Source: Rhizobium sp. (GTDB lineage Bacteria; Pseudomonadota; Alphaproteobacteria; Rhizobiales; Rhizobiaceae). Taken from it: a DNA stretch of 64,000 nucleotides. Below, piece by piece: positions 45,128 through 54,035 of the stretch; positions within the stretch are counted from its first letter, which is position 1; each line of letters opens with the position of its first letter. The notes under the pieces are model-generated. The model did no database searches. It had not been told where the DNA came from and saw only the letters and a list, made by a program, of their open reading frames with translations. The stretch lies in NCBI GenBank assembly GCA_002796995.1, contig PEKW01000006.1:124001-188000 (forward strand). Direction: 5' to 3'. Both the position numbers and the translations under genes were made by a program.

Positions 45128-45904
45128 GTGAAGATCGCCACCTACAATGTAAACGGCATCAACGGCCGCCTCGACGTGCTGCTGCGGTGGCTGGACGAGG
45201 CAAGGCCGGATGTTGTTTGCCTGCAGGAATTGAAGGCACCGGACAACAAGTTCCCCCGTCGCGAGATCGAGCGCGCCGGCTATGGCGCCATCTGGCACGG
45301 CCAGAAGTCGTGGAACGGGGTCGCCATCCTCGCCCGAGATCAGGAGCCTCTGTTGACCAGGCGCGGCCTGCCGGGCGACCCCGACGACGACCACAGCCGC
45401 TACATCGAAGCGGCGATCGACGGCATGCTGATCGGTTGTCTCTATCTGCCGAACGGCAACCCGACGCCGGGGCCGAAGTTCGACTACAAGCTTCGCTGGT
45501 TCGAACGCCTGCATGCCTATGCCGCGGATCTGCTGGAACTCGACGTGCCTGTCGCCCTTGTCGGCGACTTCAACGTCATGCCGACAGACCTGGACGTCTA
45601 CGCGCCCGAGCGGTGGCGCGACGATGCGCTGTTCCGGCCGGAAGTCAGGCAAGCCTTCGCTGAACTGGTCGCCATGGGCTGGACCGATGCCGTGCGCAAC
45701 CTCCATCCGGACGAGCGCATCTACACTTTCTGGAAATACTTGCGAAACGCCTTCGCCCGCGATGCCGGCCTTCGCATCGACCACTTCCTGCTCAGCCCTT
45801 CCTTGAGGGACCGGCTGACCGCCTGCGGCGTCGACAGAAACGTGCGGGGTTGGGACCACACCAGCGACCATGCCCCCGTCTGGATCGAGCTCGATGACGG
45901 ATGA
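45128..45904 (+). CDS. xthA: Exodeoxyribonuclease III (XthA-like AP endonuclease)
   Basis: 258 residues from a GTG at 45128. Endonuclease/exonuclease/phosphatase fold with MKIATYNVNGINGR-like start, CLQELKAPDNKFP (metal-binding Glu), LYLPNGNPTPGPKFDYKLRW (seen as YLPNGNPTPGPKFDYK), ALVGDFNVMPTDLDVY (catalytic Asp/Asn), RIDHFLLSP and WDHTSDHAPVWIEL (catalytic His). It cuts DNA at abasic sites left by glycosylases. Length is normal. Confidence 0.93.
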   Translation: MKIATYNVNGINGRLDVLLRWLDEARPDVVCLQELKAPDNKFPRREIERAGYGAIWHGQKSWNGVAILARDQEPLLTRRGLPGDPDDDHSRYIEAAIDGMLIGCLYLPNGNPTPGPKFDYKLRWFERLHAYAADLLELDVPVALVGDFNVMPTDLDVYAPERWRDDALFRPEVRQAFAELVAMGWTDAVRNLHPDERIYTFWKYLRNAFARDAGLRIDHFLLSPSLRDRLTACGVDRNVRGWDHTSDHAPVWIELDDG

Positions 45905-45985
45905 GCGGCCGAGCGTTACCGGCGATGACCAACCGCTTCGCCAGTCGCAGTGATGCGACGAGGATAGCCAAGGAGGAGTGACGAC

Positions 45986-46231
45986 ATGCCTGATCCAGCC
46001 GATTTCGATGCCGCAGACTTTGCCGACCGCCTCGCGCAGATGACCGATGATGAATTGTTCGAGATCATGCAGCGGCTGGAGGACGAGAGCGAGGAGATCC
46101 GTCCCGACGAGCGCGACGGCAGCGACGTGTTCGCCCAGATCGCCCTGGTCGAAACGGCCATCGAGGATCGTTTCCCCGGACAACTGCTGGCGCCCTACAA
46201 GGACTGGCAGCAGCGCCGCATCGCCACCTGA
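45986..46231 (+). CDS. Small acidic protein of unknown function (81 aa)
   Basis: 81 residues with AAGGAGGAGTGACG as ribosome site. The protein is very acidic (DPADFDAADFADRLAQMTDD, EDESEEIRPDERDGSD) and mostly helical by pattern, ending with FPGQLLAPYKDWQQRRIAT. I recognise no named domain. It follows exonuclease III by 81 bases on the same strand. The good ribosome site and balanced composition make it a likely gene. Confidence 0.6.
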   Translation: MPDPADFDAADFADRLAQMTDDELFEIMQRLEDESEEIRPDERDGSDVFAQIALVETAIEDRFPGQLLAPYKDWQQRRIAT

Positions 46232-46346
46232 CGGGCCGCGTCAGCGTGCCCCCTCGGCCGTGTCGCGATCACCTTCGACAGCCACTGCCGCAGGGAGGAA
46301 CGCGTGAAGTCTCGCGCGCCCTTCTCCGCGCCCTCCTCCGCTCAAC

Positions 46347-47477
46347 CTACCGTGAGGCAAACCGCTCCGGCCGGAAGGTCGCGAGCATCGGATGTTCCTG
46401 ACCCGTCGCCACCTCGTAGGCAAGCAGTTCGCCGACGATCAGGCCGAGCGTCGCGCCGCTGTGGCTGAAGGCGACGTAATAGCCGGGGATGGCCTTCAGC
46501 GCACCGACCACGGGTTCGCCGTCGCCGGGGATGGGTTTGCCGCCGACTCCGACGGAGGCGACTTCGAGCTTAGGATTGCCCTCCATCACTTTGGCAGCCT
46601 CCGCCAGAAGCGCATCCACCACGGCGTCGTCGATATCATAGCCGCCGTCGGCGCGCGCTTTTACGCCTTCGTCCGCGGCCCAGTCGGCATCCAGCGAAAA
46701 AGTGCCGCCGGGCGCCGGCCGAACGGCCACGCGCGGGGTGTTGAGGACGGCGCGCAGCGGATGGGCGAGCGGCTTGGTCTGCACCAGCAGGGCGATCGGG
46801 GTGCCGTCGCCGATCACCTGGCCGCTGTCCGCCGCCATGCGCGGCACCGCCGGCCCCGTTGCGACCACGACGGCGTCGCCGAGGAAGCGCCCGCTGGTGG
46901 CGGTTTCCGCACCGATGGCCCGTCCGCCCTCGACCAGAACCTGGGCCGCGCCCTGATCCGTCACGACGACGCCTCCGAGTGTCGAAAACTCTTCGAGAAG
47001 CATGCCGATCAGGACCGGCAGGTCGACCCAGCCCTCGCCGGGATTGAAGATTGCGCCCTGGCGGGTGATCGCCCTTGCGTCGAGACCGGGCGTGACCGCG
47101 GCGACATCGGCTGCGGAGACGTGCCGTGCGTCATAGGCCAGCGAAACCTCGTGGCGGTAGGCGGCGTCGATCTCGTTGCGCTCGTCGTCGGCGTCCCAGG
47201 TCAGGCCGCCGTCGAACCGGAGCCAATCCGCGTCGGGGTGCCTGGTGAATAGGGTGCGGTAACGATCGATCCCGGCCATGCGCAAGCGGTGATAGGGCTC
47301 CGAGCGCATGCGTGCCGAATTCAGCCAGGAGAGCGAGCGGCCGGAAGCACCGTTGGCCGGCGGGCCGTCATTGAGGATGGTGACCCTGACGCCGCGGCGG
47401 GCGAGCTGAACGCCGGTGGAGACGCCGAAAATGCCGGCGCCGATGATGACGGCCGAAGAGATGGTGTTGTCTGTCAT
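46347..47477 (-). CDS. FAD-dependent oxidoreductase, DAO family
   Basis: 376 residues from the ATG at 47477. The Rossmann motif IIGAGIFGVSTGVQLARRGV lies at about 11-30, and the C-terminal GYYVAFSHSGATLGLIVGEL closes the FAD site in the manner of D-amino-acid and glycine oxidases. It would oxidise the amine carbon of an amino acid or N-substituted amino acid. It is the last gene of the LacI-controlled unit, after a Gfo/Idh/MocA dehydrogenase and an amino-acid importer. Confidence 0.87.
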   Translation of the reverse strand: MTDNTISSAVIIGAGIFGVSTGVQLARRGVRVTILNDGPPANGASGRSLSWLNSARMRSEPYHRLRMAGIDRYRTLFTRHPDADWLRFDGGLTWDADDERNEIDAAYRHEVSLAYDARHVSAADVAAVTPGLDARAITRQGAIFNPGEGWVDLPVLIGMLLEEFSTLGGVVVTDQGAAQVLVEGGRAIGAETATSGRFLGDAVVVATGPAVPRMAADSGQVIGDGTPIALLVQTKPLAHPLRAVLNTPRVAVRPAPGGTFSLDADWAADEGVKARADGGYDIDDAVVDALLAEAAKVMEGNPKLEVASVGVGGKPIPGDGEPVVGALKAIPGYYVAFSHSGATLGLIVGELLAYEVATGQEHPMLATFRPERFASR

Positions 47478-47521
47478 GGTATGTCTTTCGATCGGTGGGT
47501 CTTGGAAATGGTGGGGAGGTC

Positions 47522-48529
47522 TCAGGGCTGTTCCCAGCGGCCGGAAACGGCGGAGCGGAAGAGCGCGTCGATCACCTTCATGTTGGCGATCGCATCCTCC
47601 AGTCCGGTGTCGAGCGGCTTGCCTGTGAGAATGGCCTCGCAGAAGGCGTCGGCCTGCTCGCGGTACTGGTCGACCGCCGCAATGGCGATCTCCTCGCGCC
47701 CGCCGCCGGCAAGATCGCGGCCGTCGTCGAGGATCAGCCGGGTAGGCTGATCGGCCGGCGCATTGAAGGGAATGGGGATTTCCAGGCGTCCGCGCGTGCC
47801 GAGCACCGTGACCTTCTGCGTCAGCGCAAGCTGGGTGGAACAGGTGAAGGCGAGTTGCTTGCCCTCCGGAAAGGCCAGGAGCCCGCTCGCCAGCCTGTCC
47901 GTTCCGAAGACCGGATCCCGCTCCACAAGGGCGATCGCCTGCAGCGGTTCGGCGCCGAACAGGAAACGGGCGGTGTTGACGGCGTAGCATCCGACGTCGA
48001 ACAGGCCGCCGCCGCCGATATCCGCGCGGTTGCGCACGTTCTCGGGGTCGTCGAGATAGTAGGAGAAGATCGTCTGGATCGCCCTCGCCTCGCCGATCCG
48101 CCCTTCAGTAACCAGCGCCCGCGCCGTCTTCCACTGCGGGTGATGACGCACCATGAAGGCCTCGGCGACCGGCAGGCCGGTAGATTTCTGCACGGCGGCC
48201 AGCGTCATGGCCTCGGCGGCGTCGAGCGCGATCGGCTTCTCGCAGAGCACCGGCTTGCCCTGTTCCAGTGCCTTGATCGTCCAGGGCACGTGCAGATGAT
48301 TGGGCAGCGGATTGTAGATCGCGTCGATCTCGGGATCGGCCAGCAGGTCCTCGTAGCGGCTATAGGCCTTGGCGATGCCGAACCGGGTCGCCATGTCGCT
48401 TGCCTTGCCGGCATCGCGCGAGGCGATGGCCGTGACCCGGCCGAGGCGGCTGGACTGGATGGCGGGAATGACCGCCTTGGCGGCGATGCCGGCGCAGCCG
48501 AGCACGCCCCATCTGATCGTTGCTGTCAT
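47522..48529 (-). CDS. Gfo/Idh/MocA family oxidoreductase
   Basis: 335 residues from the ATG at 48529, with GAGGAGAG before it. N-terminal Rossmann domain (RWGVLGCAGIAAKAVIPAI), the family EKP motif in PVLCEKPIALDAAEAM (about 95) and the downstream GGGGLFDVGCYAVNTARFLFG with the usual catalytic-region Asp and Tyr. The family oxidises sugars, inositols and some imino acids with NAD(P). Combined with an amino-acid importer and an FAD oxidase it may act on a sugar-amino-acid conjugate, but this is a guess. Confidence 0.88.
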   Translation of the reverse strand: MTATIRWGVLGCAGIAAKAVIPAIQSSRLGRVTAIASRDAGKASDMATRFGIAKAYSRYEDLLADPEIDAIYNPLPNHLHVPWTIKALEQGKPVLCEKPIALDAAEAMTLAAVQKSTGLPVAEAFMVRHHPQWKTARALVTEGRIGEARAIQTIFSYYLDDPENVRNRADIGGGGLFDVGCYAVNTARFLFGAEPLQAIALVERDPVFGTDRLASGLLAFPEGKQLAFTCSTQLALTQKVTVLGTRGRLEIPIPFNAPADQPTRLILDDGRDLAGGGREEIAIAAVDQYREQADAFCEAILTGKPLDTGLEDAIANMKVIDALFRSAVSGRWEQP

Positions 48530-48548
48530 CTGTCTCTCCTCTGCGCCG

Positions 48549-50057
48549 TCAAAGCACTTCCGCCAGGAAGCGCTGCAGACGCGGGCTTTGCGGATTGTCG
48601 AAGATCGCCTCGGGCGTGCCGGCTTCCACCACGCGCCCCTCGTCCATGAAGACCACCTGATCGGCGACCCGGCGGGCGAAGCCCATTTCATGGGTGACGA
48701 CGACCATGGTCATGCCGCGCCCGCCGAGGTCGGCCATGAGGTTGAGCACGCCCTTGACCAGTTCCGGATCGAGCGCGCTCGTCACCTCGTCGAACAGGAT
48801 GACCTCCGGTTCCATGGCGAGCGCCCGGGCGATCGCCACCCTCTGTTGCTGGCCGCCCGAAAGGCCGCCGGGGCGGTGATGCTGCCGGCTCTCGAGCCCC
48901 ACATCTGCGAGCCGCGCCTTGGCAATGCGCTCGGCTTCGGCCTTCGGCAGACCCTTGATCTTGGTCAGCGACAGCATGACGTTTTCAAGCGCCGTATGGT
49001 CGGGGAAGAGATTGAAGTGCTGGAAGACCATGCCGACCCGCCGGCGCAGGGTTTCGGGCTTCATCGACAGGATGCTTTCGCCGTCGATCAGGATGTCGCC
49101 GCTCTTCGGCTCGACGAGACGGTTGATGCCGCGCAGCAGCGTCGACTTGCCGGAGCCGGACGGGCCGATGATGCAGGTGACGCTGCCCGGCTTCACCGAG
49201 AGATCGACGCCCTTGAGCACATCGAGGTCGCCATAGGCCATGCCGAGATTGCGCACGTCGAGGCTGCCGCCCTTGAAGGCGGTCCCGGAAGCGCGGGCGG
49301 CGGCGTCGAGTTCGCTGACCTCCTCCAGCCCGCTGGTTACGGCCGAAGGACGCTGCTTTCCCAGTCTCAGGCGATTGTCGATGGCGTTGACGACATGGGT
49401 GAGCGGCACGGTGACGAAGAGATAGAACACGCCGGCCAGAAGAAGCGGCGAGAGATTTCCCGTCACGACCGCCTGGTCCTGCCCGACACGAAAGATCTCG
49501 CGCTCGGAGGCCAGCAGGCCGAGGAAGTAGACGAGGCTGGAATCCTTGACGTTTCCGATGAACTGGTTGACCAGCGCCGGCAGCACGCGGCGCACGCCCT
49601 GCGGCACGACGATCAGCCGCATGCCCTGGCCGTAGCTCATCGACAGCGCCCGACAGGCCTCCATCTGGCCGCGGTCGACGCTCTGGATGCCGGAACGGAA
49701 GATCTCGCCGATATAGGCGCCGGCGATCAGGCTGAGCGCCAGGATACCGAGCGGATAGGGCGACGGGCCGAACAGTTCGCGGCCGATGCGGGCAAAGCCC
49801 TGCCCGATCAGGAGAATGGTGACGATAGCCGGCAGGCCGCGGAAGATATCGGTATAGAGGCGCGCGGGAATGCGCAGCCAGGCCGAGCGGGAAATGCCCA
49901 TGATGGCGAGCACCATGCCGATGACGACGCCCAGCACCGTCGATGCGGCCGCAAGGATCAGCGTGTTCTTCAGGCCGACGGTGATCATCGTCGGCAGCAC
50001 TTCGGCCATCGCGTTCCAGTCAAGGAAACTGCGGCGCAGGTTTTCGAGCCAGTTCAT
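48549..50057 (-). CDS. Polar amino-acid ABC transporter, permease-ATPase fusion
   Basis: 502 residues. Residues about 1-225 are a HisM/GlnP-type permease with [20 protein letters not shown] and the EAA loop [30 protein letters not shown] (key residues EACRALSMS and VVPQ). A linker (225-262) leads to a GlnQ-type ATPase with [40 protein letters not shown] and [13 protein letters not shown]. One gene thus gives both the pore and the motor. The binding protein is encoded 60 bases upstream. Confidence 0.94.
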   Translation of the reverse strand: MNWLENLRRSFLDWNAMAEVLPTMITVGLKNTLILAAASTVLGVVIGMVLAIMGISRSAWLRIPARLYTDIFRGLPAIVTILLIGQGFARIGRELFGPSPYPLGILALSLIAGAYIGEIFRSGIQSVDRGQMEACRALSMSYGQGMRLIVVPQGVRRVLPALVNQFIGNVKDSSLVYFLGLLASEREIFRVGQDQAVVTGNLSPLLLAGVFYLFVTVPLTHVVNAIDNRLRLGKQRPSAVTSGLEEVSELDAAARASGTAFKGGSLDVRNLGMAYGDLDVLKGVDLSVKPGSVTCIIGPSGSGKSTLLRGINRLVEPKSGDILIDGESILSMKPETLRRRVGMVFQHFNLFPDHTALENVMLSLTKIKGLPKAEAERIAKARLADVGLESRQHHRPGGLSGGQQQRVAIARALAMEPEVILFDEVTSALDPELVKGVLNLMADLGGRGMTMVVVTHEMGFARRVADQVVFMDEGRVVEAGTPEAIFDNPQSPRLQRFLAEVL

Positions 50058-50080
50058 CAGGAAATCCCTTGGAAGAAAGA

Positions 50081-50107
50081 CCGGTCCGACCGACAGGGTC
50101 GGACCGG
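50081..50107 (-). repeat. Intercistronic hairpin after the amino-acid binding-protein gene
   Basis: CCGGTCCGACC and GGTCGGACCGG form a perfect 11-base-pair stem with a five-base loop, 10 bases after the binding-protein stop and before the permease-ATPase gene. No T-run follows, so it is probably a message-stabilising hairpin. Confidence 0.7.
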
Positions 50108-50117
50108 CAAGGCGGCA

Positions 50118-50954
50118 TCACTGCTTGGGAAGATACGAATCCGGCATCGGCGTGCCGGGGAACCATTTTTCGTGCAGGGTCTTCCAGGTGCCGTCCTGCA
50201 TGGCTTCGTGCAGGGCCTTGTTGAGCGCTTCGCGCAGCGCGTCATTGCCCTTGCGGATCACGAAGCCGGCCGGCGCGTCGAAGCTGGGAATGTTGACCGC
50301 GACCTTCAGATCGGCATAGCGGGCGGAATAGTCCTTGGCCGCCTCGTAATCGAGGAAGTGGGCGTCGACCGTGCCGTTGTTCAAGCCCGAGATGGCGGAG
50401 TTGTTGTCCGGGAACTTCACCAGATCGGCGCCGGTGAAATTCTTCTCTGCGTAGATTTCCTGCAGTGTGCCCTGCACGACCCCGAGCCGCTTGCCCTTGA
50501 GGCCTGCCGCGTCGGTGATGCCGGCATCCGGCGTCAGCACGGTGAGGAAGCCCGCGAGATAGCCGTCGGAGAAGTCGACGGTCTCCTTGCGCTTGTCCGT
50601 CGTGCCGATGGCGGCCGCCGCGACATCGAAGCGGCCATTGGCGACCGAGGGCATGAGGGCGGAGAATTCCTGCCCGGTGAAGATCACCTGGTCCTTCTTG
50701 AAGCCAAGGCGCTCGGCGATGTTGAGGAAGAGCTCGATGTCAAATCCGGAAAAATTGCCGTCGGCGGTGGTGAAGGCGTAGGGTTTGGCGTCCCCCATCG
50801 TGCCGACGCTGATGACGGCGGGATCGATGAGGCCGAGCGGATTGTCCTGGGCAAGCACCGGGGTTGCGGCACCGGCCAGAACGCCGAAGGCAAGCGCGAC
50901 GGCGGTCGCACGCATCCGGGCAAAGGGGGCATTGAAGGCTTCGATGAATTGCAT
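50118..50954 (-). CDS. Amino-acid ABC transporter substrate-binding protein (family 3)
   Basis: 278 residues. A signal peptide covers about 1-36 ([21 protein letters not shown]). The mature protein has the family 3 pattern: [29 protein letters not shown] (key residues GFDIEL), [28 protein letters not shown] (key residues [11 protein letters not shown]) and [12 protein letters not shown]. It has GAGGAGACGAAACC as ribosome site. First gene of the LacI-controlled unit. Ligand not predictable beyond polar or amino-acid-like. Confidence 0.93.
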   Translation of the reverse strand: MQFIEAFNAPFARMRATAVALAFGVLAGAATPVLAQDNPLGLIDPAVISVGTMGDAKPYAFTTADGNFSGFDIELFLNIAERLGFKKDQVIFTGQEFSALMPSVANGRFDVAAAAIGTTDKRKETVDFSDGYLAGFLTVLTPDAGITDAAGLKGKRLGVVQGTLQEIYAEKNFTGADLVKFPDNNSAISGLNNGTVDAHFLDYEAAKDYSARYADLKVAVNIPSFDAPAGFVIRKGNDALREALNKALHEAMQDGTWKTLHEKWFPGTPMPDSYLPKQ

Positions 50955-51082
50955 TGGTTTCGTCTCCTCTGGTGATCTTGTCTGCGAGGTCTTCAGGGCG
51001 CACGGGTCCCATCCGGAAGGCAGCGGTATCGGCCCGCCCGGCCCGTGCAGTTCGCATGTCGGTACTTGTTCTTCTTGTCGCA

Positions 51083-51118
51083 GAGACCGGTCTCAAATTG
51101 AAAGAGACCGGTCTCTTT
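51083..51118. promoter_or_regulatory. Tandem LacI-type operators
   Basis: Two perfect palindromes share the core GAGACCGGTCTC: the first is at 51083-51094 and the second, longer one AAAGAGACCGGTCTCTTT at 51101-51118. Their centres are 21 bases apart, about two helical turns, so the sites face the same side. They lie between the divergent binding-protein gene (50954) and the LacI gene (51183). The central CG dinucleotide is typical of LacI-family operators. Confidence 0.85.
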
Positions 51119-51182
51119 GACTTTTGCCAATTGTTATAGACCCATTTGCCAATCGTCAACATCTCTTGTAAGGCTACCGCTC

Positions 51183-52253
51183 ATGGAGCAGATGCCGCCC
51201 CGAAACACGTCCGTCACAGTGGCCGATGTCGCACGCATGGCGGGCGTCTCGAAGGCGACGGCCGCCCGTGTGCTGGGCGGATACGGAACCGTCAGCGAAC
51301 GGGTGCGCGAAGCCGTCACCACTGCCGCCCGCACCCTCAACTACCGGCCGAACGAACTGGCCCGCAGCATGACCACGGGACGCTCGGGCACGATCGGCGT
51401 AGTGGTGGGCGACATCGAGAACCCGTTCTTCAGCCTCGCGGTCCGCGGCATTACCGACATTGCCCGGCAGGCGGGTTTCACCGTGATCCTGATCAATTCC
51501 GGCGAGGACGCGGAGACCGAAAAGGCCGCGATCCGCACACTGCTCGCCAAGCGCGTGGACGGCCTGATCGTCTCGCCGGCCAGGGAGAGCGACATCGACC
51601 ATCTGAGGGAAGCGACGCGCTCCGGCCGGCCGATGGTGCTGCTCGACCGCGGCAGCGAGATGCTCGGCGTCGACACGGTCGTCGCCGACGATCGCCATGC
51701 GGCGGAAGGCATCACCCGCCGGCTGATCGCGCGCGGGCACAAACACATCGCCTATCTCACCGCCTGCGACACCCCGGACCACCGTTTCCATACGCCGGCC
51801 GACATCAACACGGGCTCGGTGCGCCGGCGCATCGAGGGCTTTCTCGGTGTCTGCCGAGAGGCCGGCCTCGAAGGGATCGAAGACTGGGTGCATGTCGGCG
51901 CGACGACGCCGGAGCATACCCATCGCATCGTCGAGACCATGCTGACCTCGGCAAAGCGCCCGACGGCGATCATCGCCTCCGACAGCGTGATCGGTCTCGA
52001 AGTCTTCAAGCTCTGCCGCGAGCTTGGCATCCGCATTCCCGATGATCTGTCTCTGGTGTCGTTCCACGACGCCGACTGGACCTCGGTCACGACGCCGCCG
52101 GTCACCGTCGTGCGCCAGCCGGTCTATAAGCTGGGCGAGACGGCGGCCAGGCTGCTGGTCGAGCGCATGAACGGAGACGAAGCGCCGGCGACGCGCATCG
52201 TGCTCCAGACGGACCTGGTGGAACGCGCCTCCGTCGCCGACGCACCCGCATAG
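51183..52253 (+). CDS. LacI-family transcriptional regulator
   Basis: 356 residues from the ATG at 51183; an earlier in-frame start would lie in the operator region. The LacI helix-turn-helix and hinge are at about 11-68 (VTVADVARMAGVSKATAARV, YRPNELARSM). The effector domain resembles sugar-binding proteins (GTIGVVVGDIENPFFSLAVRG seen as IGVVVGDIENPFFS, ADDRHAAEGITRRLIARGHK, SLVSFHDADWTSV). It probably represses the divergent importer/oxidase operon and itself through the two palindromes just upstream. Confidence 0.95.
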   Translation: MEQMPPRNTSVTVADVARMAGVSKATAARVLGGYGTVSERVREAVTTAARTLNYRPNELARSMTTGRSGTIGVVVGDIENPFFSLAVRGITDIARQAGFTVILINSGEDAETEKAAIRTLLAKRVDGLIVSPARESDIDHLREATRSGRPMVLLDRGSEMLGVDTVVADDRHAAEGITRRLIARGHKHIAYLTACDTPDHRFHTPADINTGSVRRRIEGFLGVCREAGLEGIEDWVHVGATTPEHTHRIVETMLTSAKRPTAIIASDSVIGLEVFKLCRELGIRIPDDLSLVSFHDADWTSVTTPPVTVVRQPVYKLGETAARLLVERMNGDEAPATRIVLQTDLVERASVADAPA

Positions 52254-52287
52254 ACATTCCGCCAGGCGCGTCGGCGGGCAGAGCCTC

Positions 52288-52635
52288 TCAGGGCTTCGGA
52301 ACGACTGTCGCGAGCTTGCGGAAGGGCGACAGGATCTCCAGACGGCTCGGCACGCCTTTGGCGATGCTGACGATCGAGCCGGGGCCAATCTTCACCGGTT
52401 CCTCCTCCGCCTGCGCATACATCGCCTCGCCTTCGACGACGACGAACGTCTCTTCGAGATCACGACCCGGGTAGTTGTAGATGCCCGGCTCGGCCTTCCA
52501 CACCGCGACGATCGTGCCGTTCTCGACCGGATCCTGCCAGATCGCCCGGCGATAGGAACCGCCCTCGCGCCCCTCGGCCGGCATAGCGGGGGTGAGGTCG
52601 ATGTCGTCGGCAATGTTGTAGATCGGCATGCTCAT
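52288..52635 (-). CDS. Cupin-domain protein (DUF861/cupin_3 type)
   Basis: 115 residues with GGAGACTGCC before the ATG at 52635. A small cupin barrel with GTIVAVWKAEPGIYNYPGRDLEETFVVVEGEA (key residues YPGRDLEETFVVVEGEA) and IGPGSIVSIAKGVPSRLEIL. This cupin_3 branch resembles ureidoglycine-type or ectoine-type small-molecule enzymes and often sits beside FAD amine oxidases of the PuuB family. It is the last gene of the MarR-controlled unit and converges with the LacI gene. Confidence 0.8.
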   Translation of the reverse strand: MSMPIYNIADDIDLTPAMPAEGREGGSYRRAIWQDPVENGTIVAVWKAEPGIYNYPGRDLEETFVVVEGEAMYAQAEEEPVKIGPGSIVSIAKGVPSRLEILSPFRKLATVVPKP

Positions 52636-52698
52636 GGCAGTCTCCTTGGTTGTCCGTGGTGTCGGCCCGCGCGGCGGTGGGCTTCTCGAGGTGAAGGG

Positions 52699-54024
52699 TC
52701 AGGCGTGCGGCGGCAGGTCCGCTCCGGAAAGCCGGGTCTGGAGGTTGTCGCGCAGGCGGTAGTAGCGAAGCGTCAGCGCCGGGCCGAAATTCATGTAGAA
52801 GGGTGCCGCCGTCAGCGGCTCGAGTTTCAGCGCCAGTTCGTTCTGCGGCTTGCCGAGCGCCCATTCCGACAGGATGGAGCCGAGCATCGATCCGGTCGGC
52901 ACGCCGCGGCCCGACAGGCCGGTGAGTGCCACGACGCCGGGCGCCAGGTCGTAGAAGCGCGGCACCGTGCGGTACTGCATGTCGAGTTCGCCGAACCAGA
53001 AATACTCCCAGCGGATCTCTTCGTGGATCTGCGGATGCAGCCACTTCAGCCGGTCGCTCATCACCTGGCGCGTATAGGCCATGTCGCGGCCGCGCCTGCC
53101 CATCGGGAACATCGAGGCGACGATCCGGCCTTCGGCATTGTACTTGTAGACATAGATGTCGCCGCGCCCGTCGTGGATCGTCGTGTTGCGCGGCAAGACG
53201 GTCCGACGCGTCTCCTCAGAGAGCACCTGGGTCGCCGCGACGAAGACGCGCTGGATCTTGAACGTGCGGTCGAGCTTCGGCCAGCCACCGACCGTGTAGG
53301 CACCGGTGGTGAAGATCACCTTGTCGGCGATCACATGGCCGTGGTCCGTCTTCACCTCCCAGCCGCCGCCGGCATGGCGGTCGCAGGAAAGCGCCGCCGA
53401 CCCGGTGAAGATCCTGCCGCCCTCCTGCAGGACGGCGCCGGCAAGGCCCCGGGCGTAGCTCAACGGATTGAGATGGCCCGCCTCCTCGTGCAGCCATCCG
53501 CCGTGAAAGCGCGGGCTACCGGTGATCGCCGCGACCTCGTCCCGGCCGATCAGGCGGGTCCGTGCCCCCACAGCATTGTAGGTGTCGACCTTGCGCCTGA
53601 TCTCGTCGAGCGCGCCCCTGTGCGGCGCGCCCATGACATAGCCGTTCTGCACCCATTCGCAGTTGATCTGGTAGTCGCGGATCATCGCCGAGACGCGGTC
53701 ATTGGCCCGGGTCTGTCGCTCGATCAGCCGCTCCGCCCAAGGCTCGCCCAGCATGCCCCTCAGTTCGGGCAGGCTGTAATGGGTGAAGGTCGGCGTGCAA
53801 TGGCCGGCATTGCGACCCGAACCGCCGAAGCCCGCCTCCTGGCGCTCCAGCACCACGACGCTGACGCCGGCCTTGGCGAGTTCGAGCGCGGTCGTCAGTC
53901 CCGCATAGCCGGCACCGACGATGCAGACATCGGCCTTGGCCGCGCCGGCCAGAGGCTCGGTCCGGGGTGCGGGTCTTGCCGTCGCATACCAGAGCGTGAG
54001 GTCAAAGGGCGAAAAGGCGGCCAT
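52699..54024 (-). CDS. FAD-dependent amine oxidase, PuuB-like (gamma-glutamylputrescine oxidase family)
   Basis: 441 residues. The start WYATARPAPRTEPLAG and the FAD motif ADVCIVGAGYAGLTTALELA (about 30-50), followed by EAGFGGSGRNAGHCTPTFTH, are typical of PuuB/OrdL oxidases, which oxidise secondary amines with oxygen. The C-terminal VALTGLSGRGVPTGSMLG completes the FAD site. There is no gamma-glutamylputrescine synthetase (puuA) nearby, so the substrate is probably another N-substituted amine brought in by the adjacent importer. Confidence 0.88.
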   Translation of the reverse strand: MAAFSPFDLTLWYATARPAPRTEPLAGAAKADVCIVGAGYAGLTTALELAKAGVSVVVLERQEAGFGGSGRNAGHCTPTFTHYSLPELRGMLGEPWAERLIERQTRANDRVSAMIRDYQINCEWVQNGYVMGAPHRGALDEIRRKVDTYNAVGARTRLIGRDEVAAITGSPRFHGGWLHEEAGHLNPLSYARGLAGAVLQEGGRIFTGSAALSCDRHAGGGWEVKTDHGHVIADKVIFTTGAYTVGGWPKLDRTFKIQRVFVAATQVLSEETRRTVLPRNTTIHDGRGDIYVYKYNAEGRIVASMFPMGRRGRDMAYTRQVMSDRLKWLHPQIHEEIRWEYFWFGELDMQYRTVPRFYDLAPGVVALTGLSGRGVPTGSMLGSILSEWALGKPQNELALKLEPLTAAPFYMNFGPALTLRYYRLRDNLQTRLSGADLPPHA

Positions 54025-54035
54025 GGTCCGATCCC

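Noticed and set aside
48369..50975. 868-codon plus-strand frame over the amino-acid importer
   Set aside because: Shadow of the minus-strand importer genes, which have clear ATPase and permease motifs.
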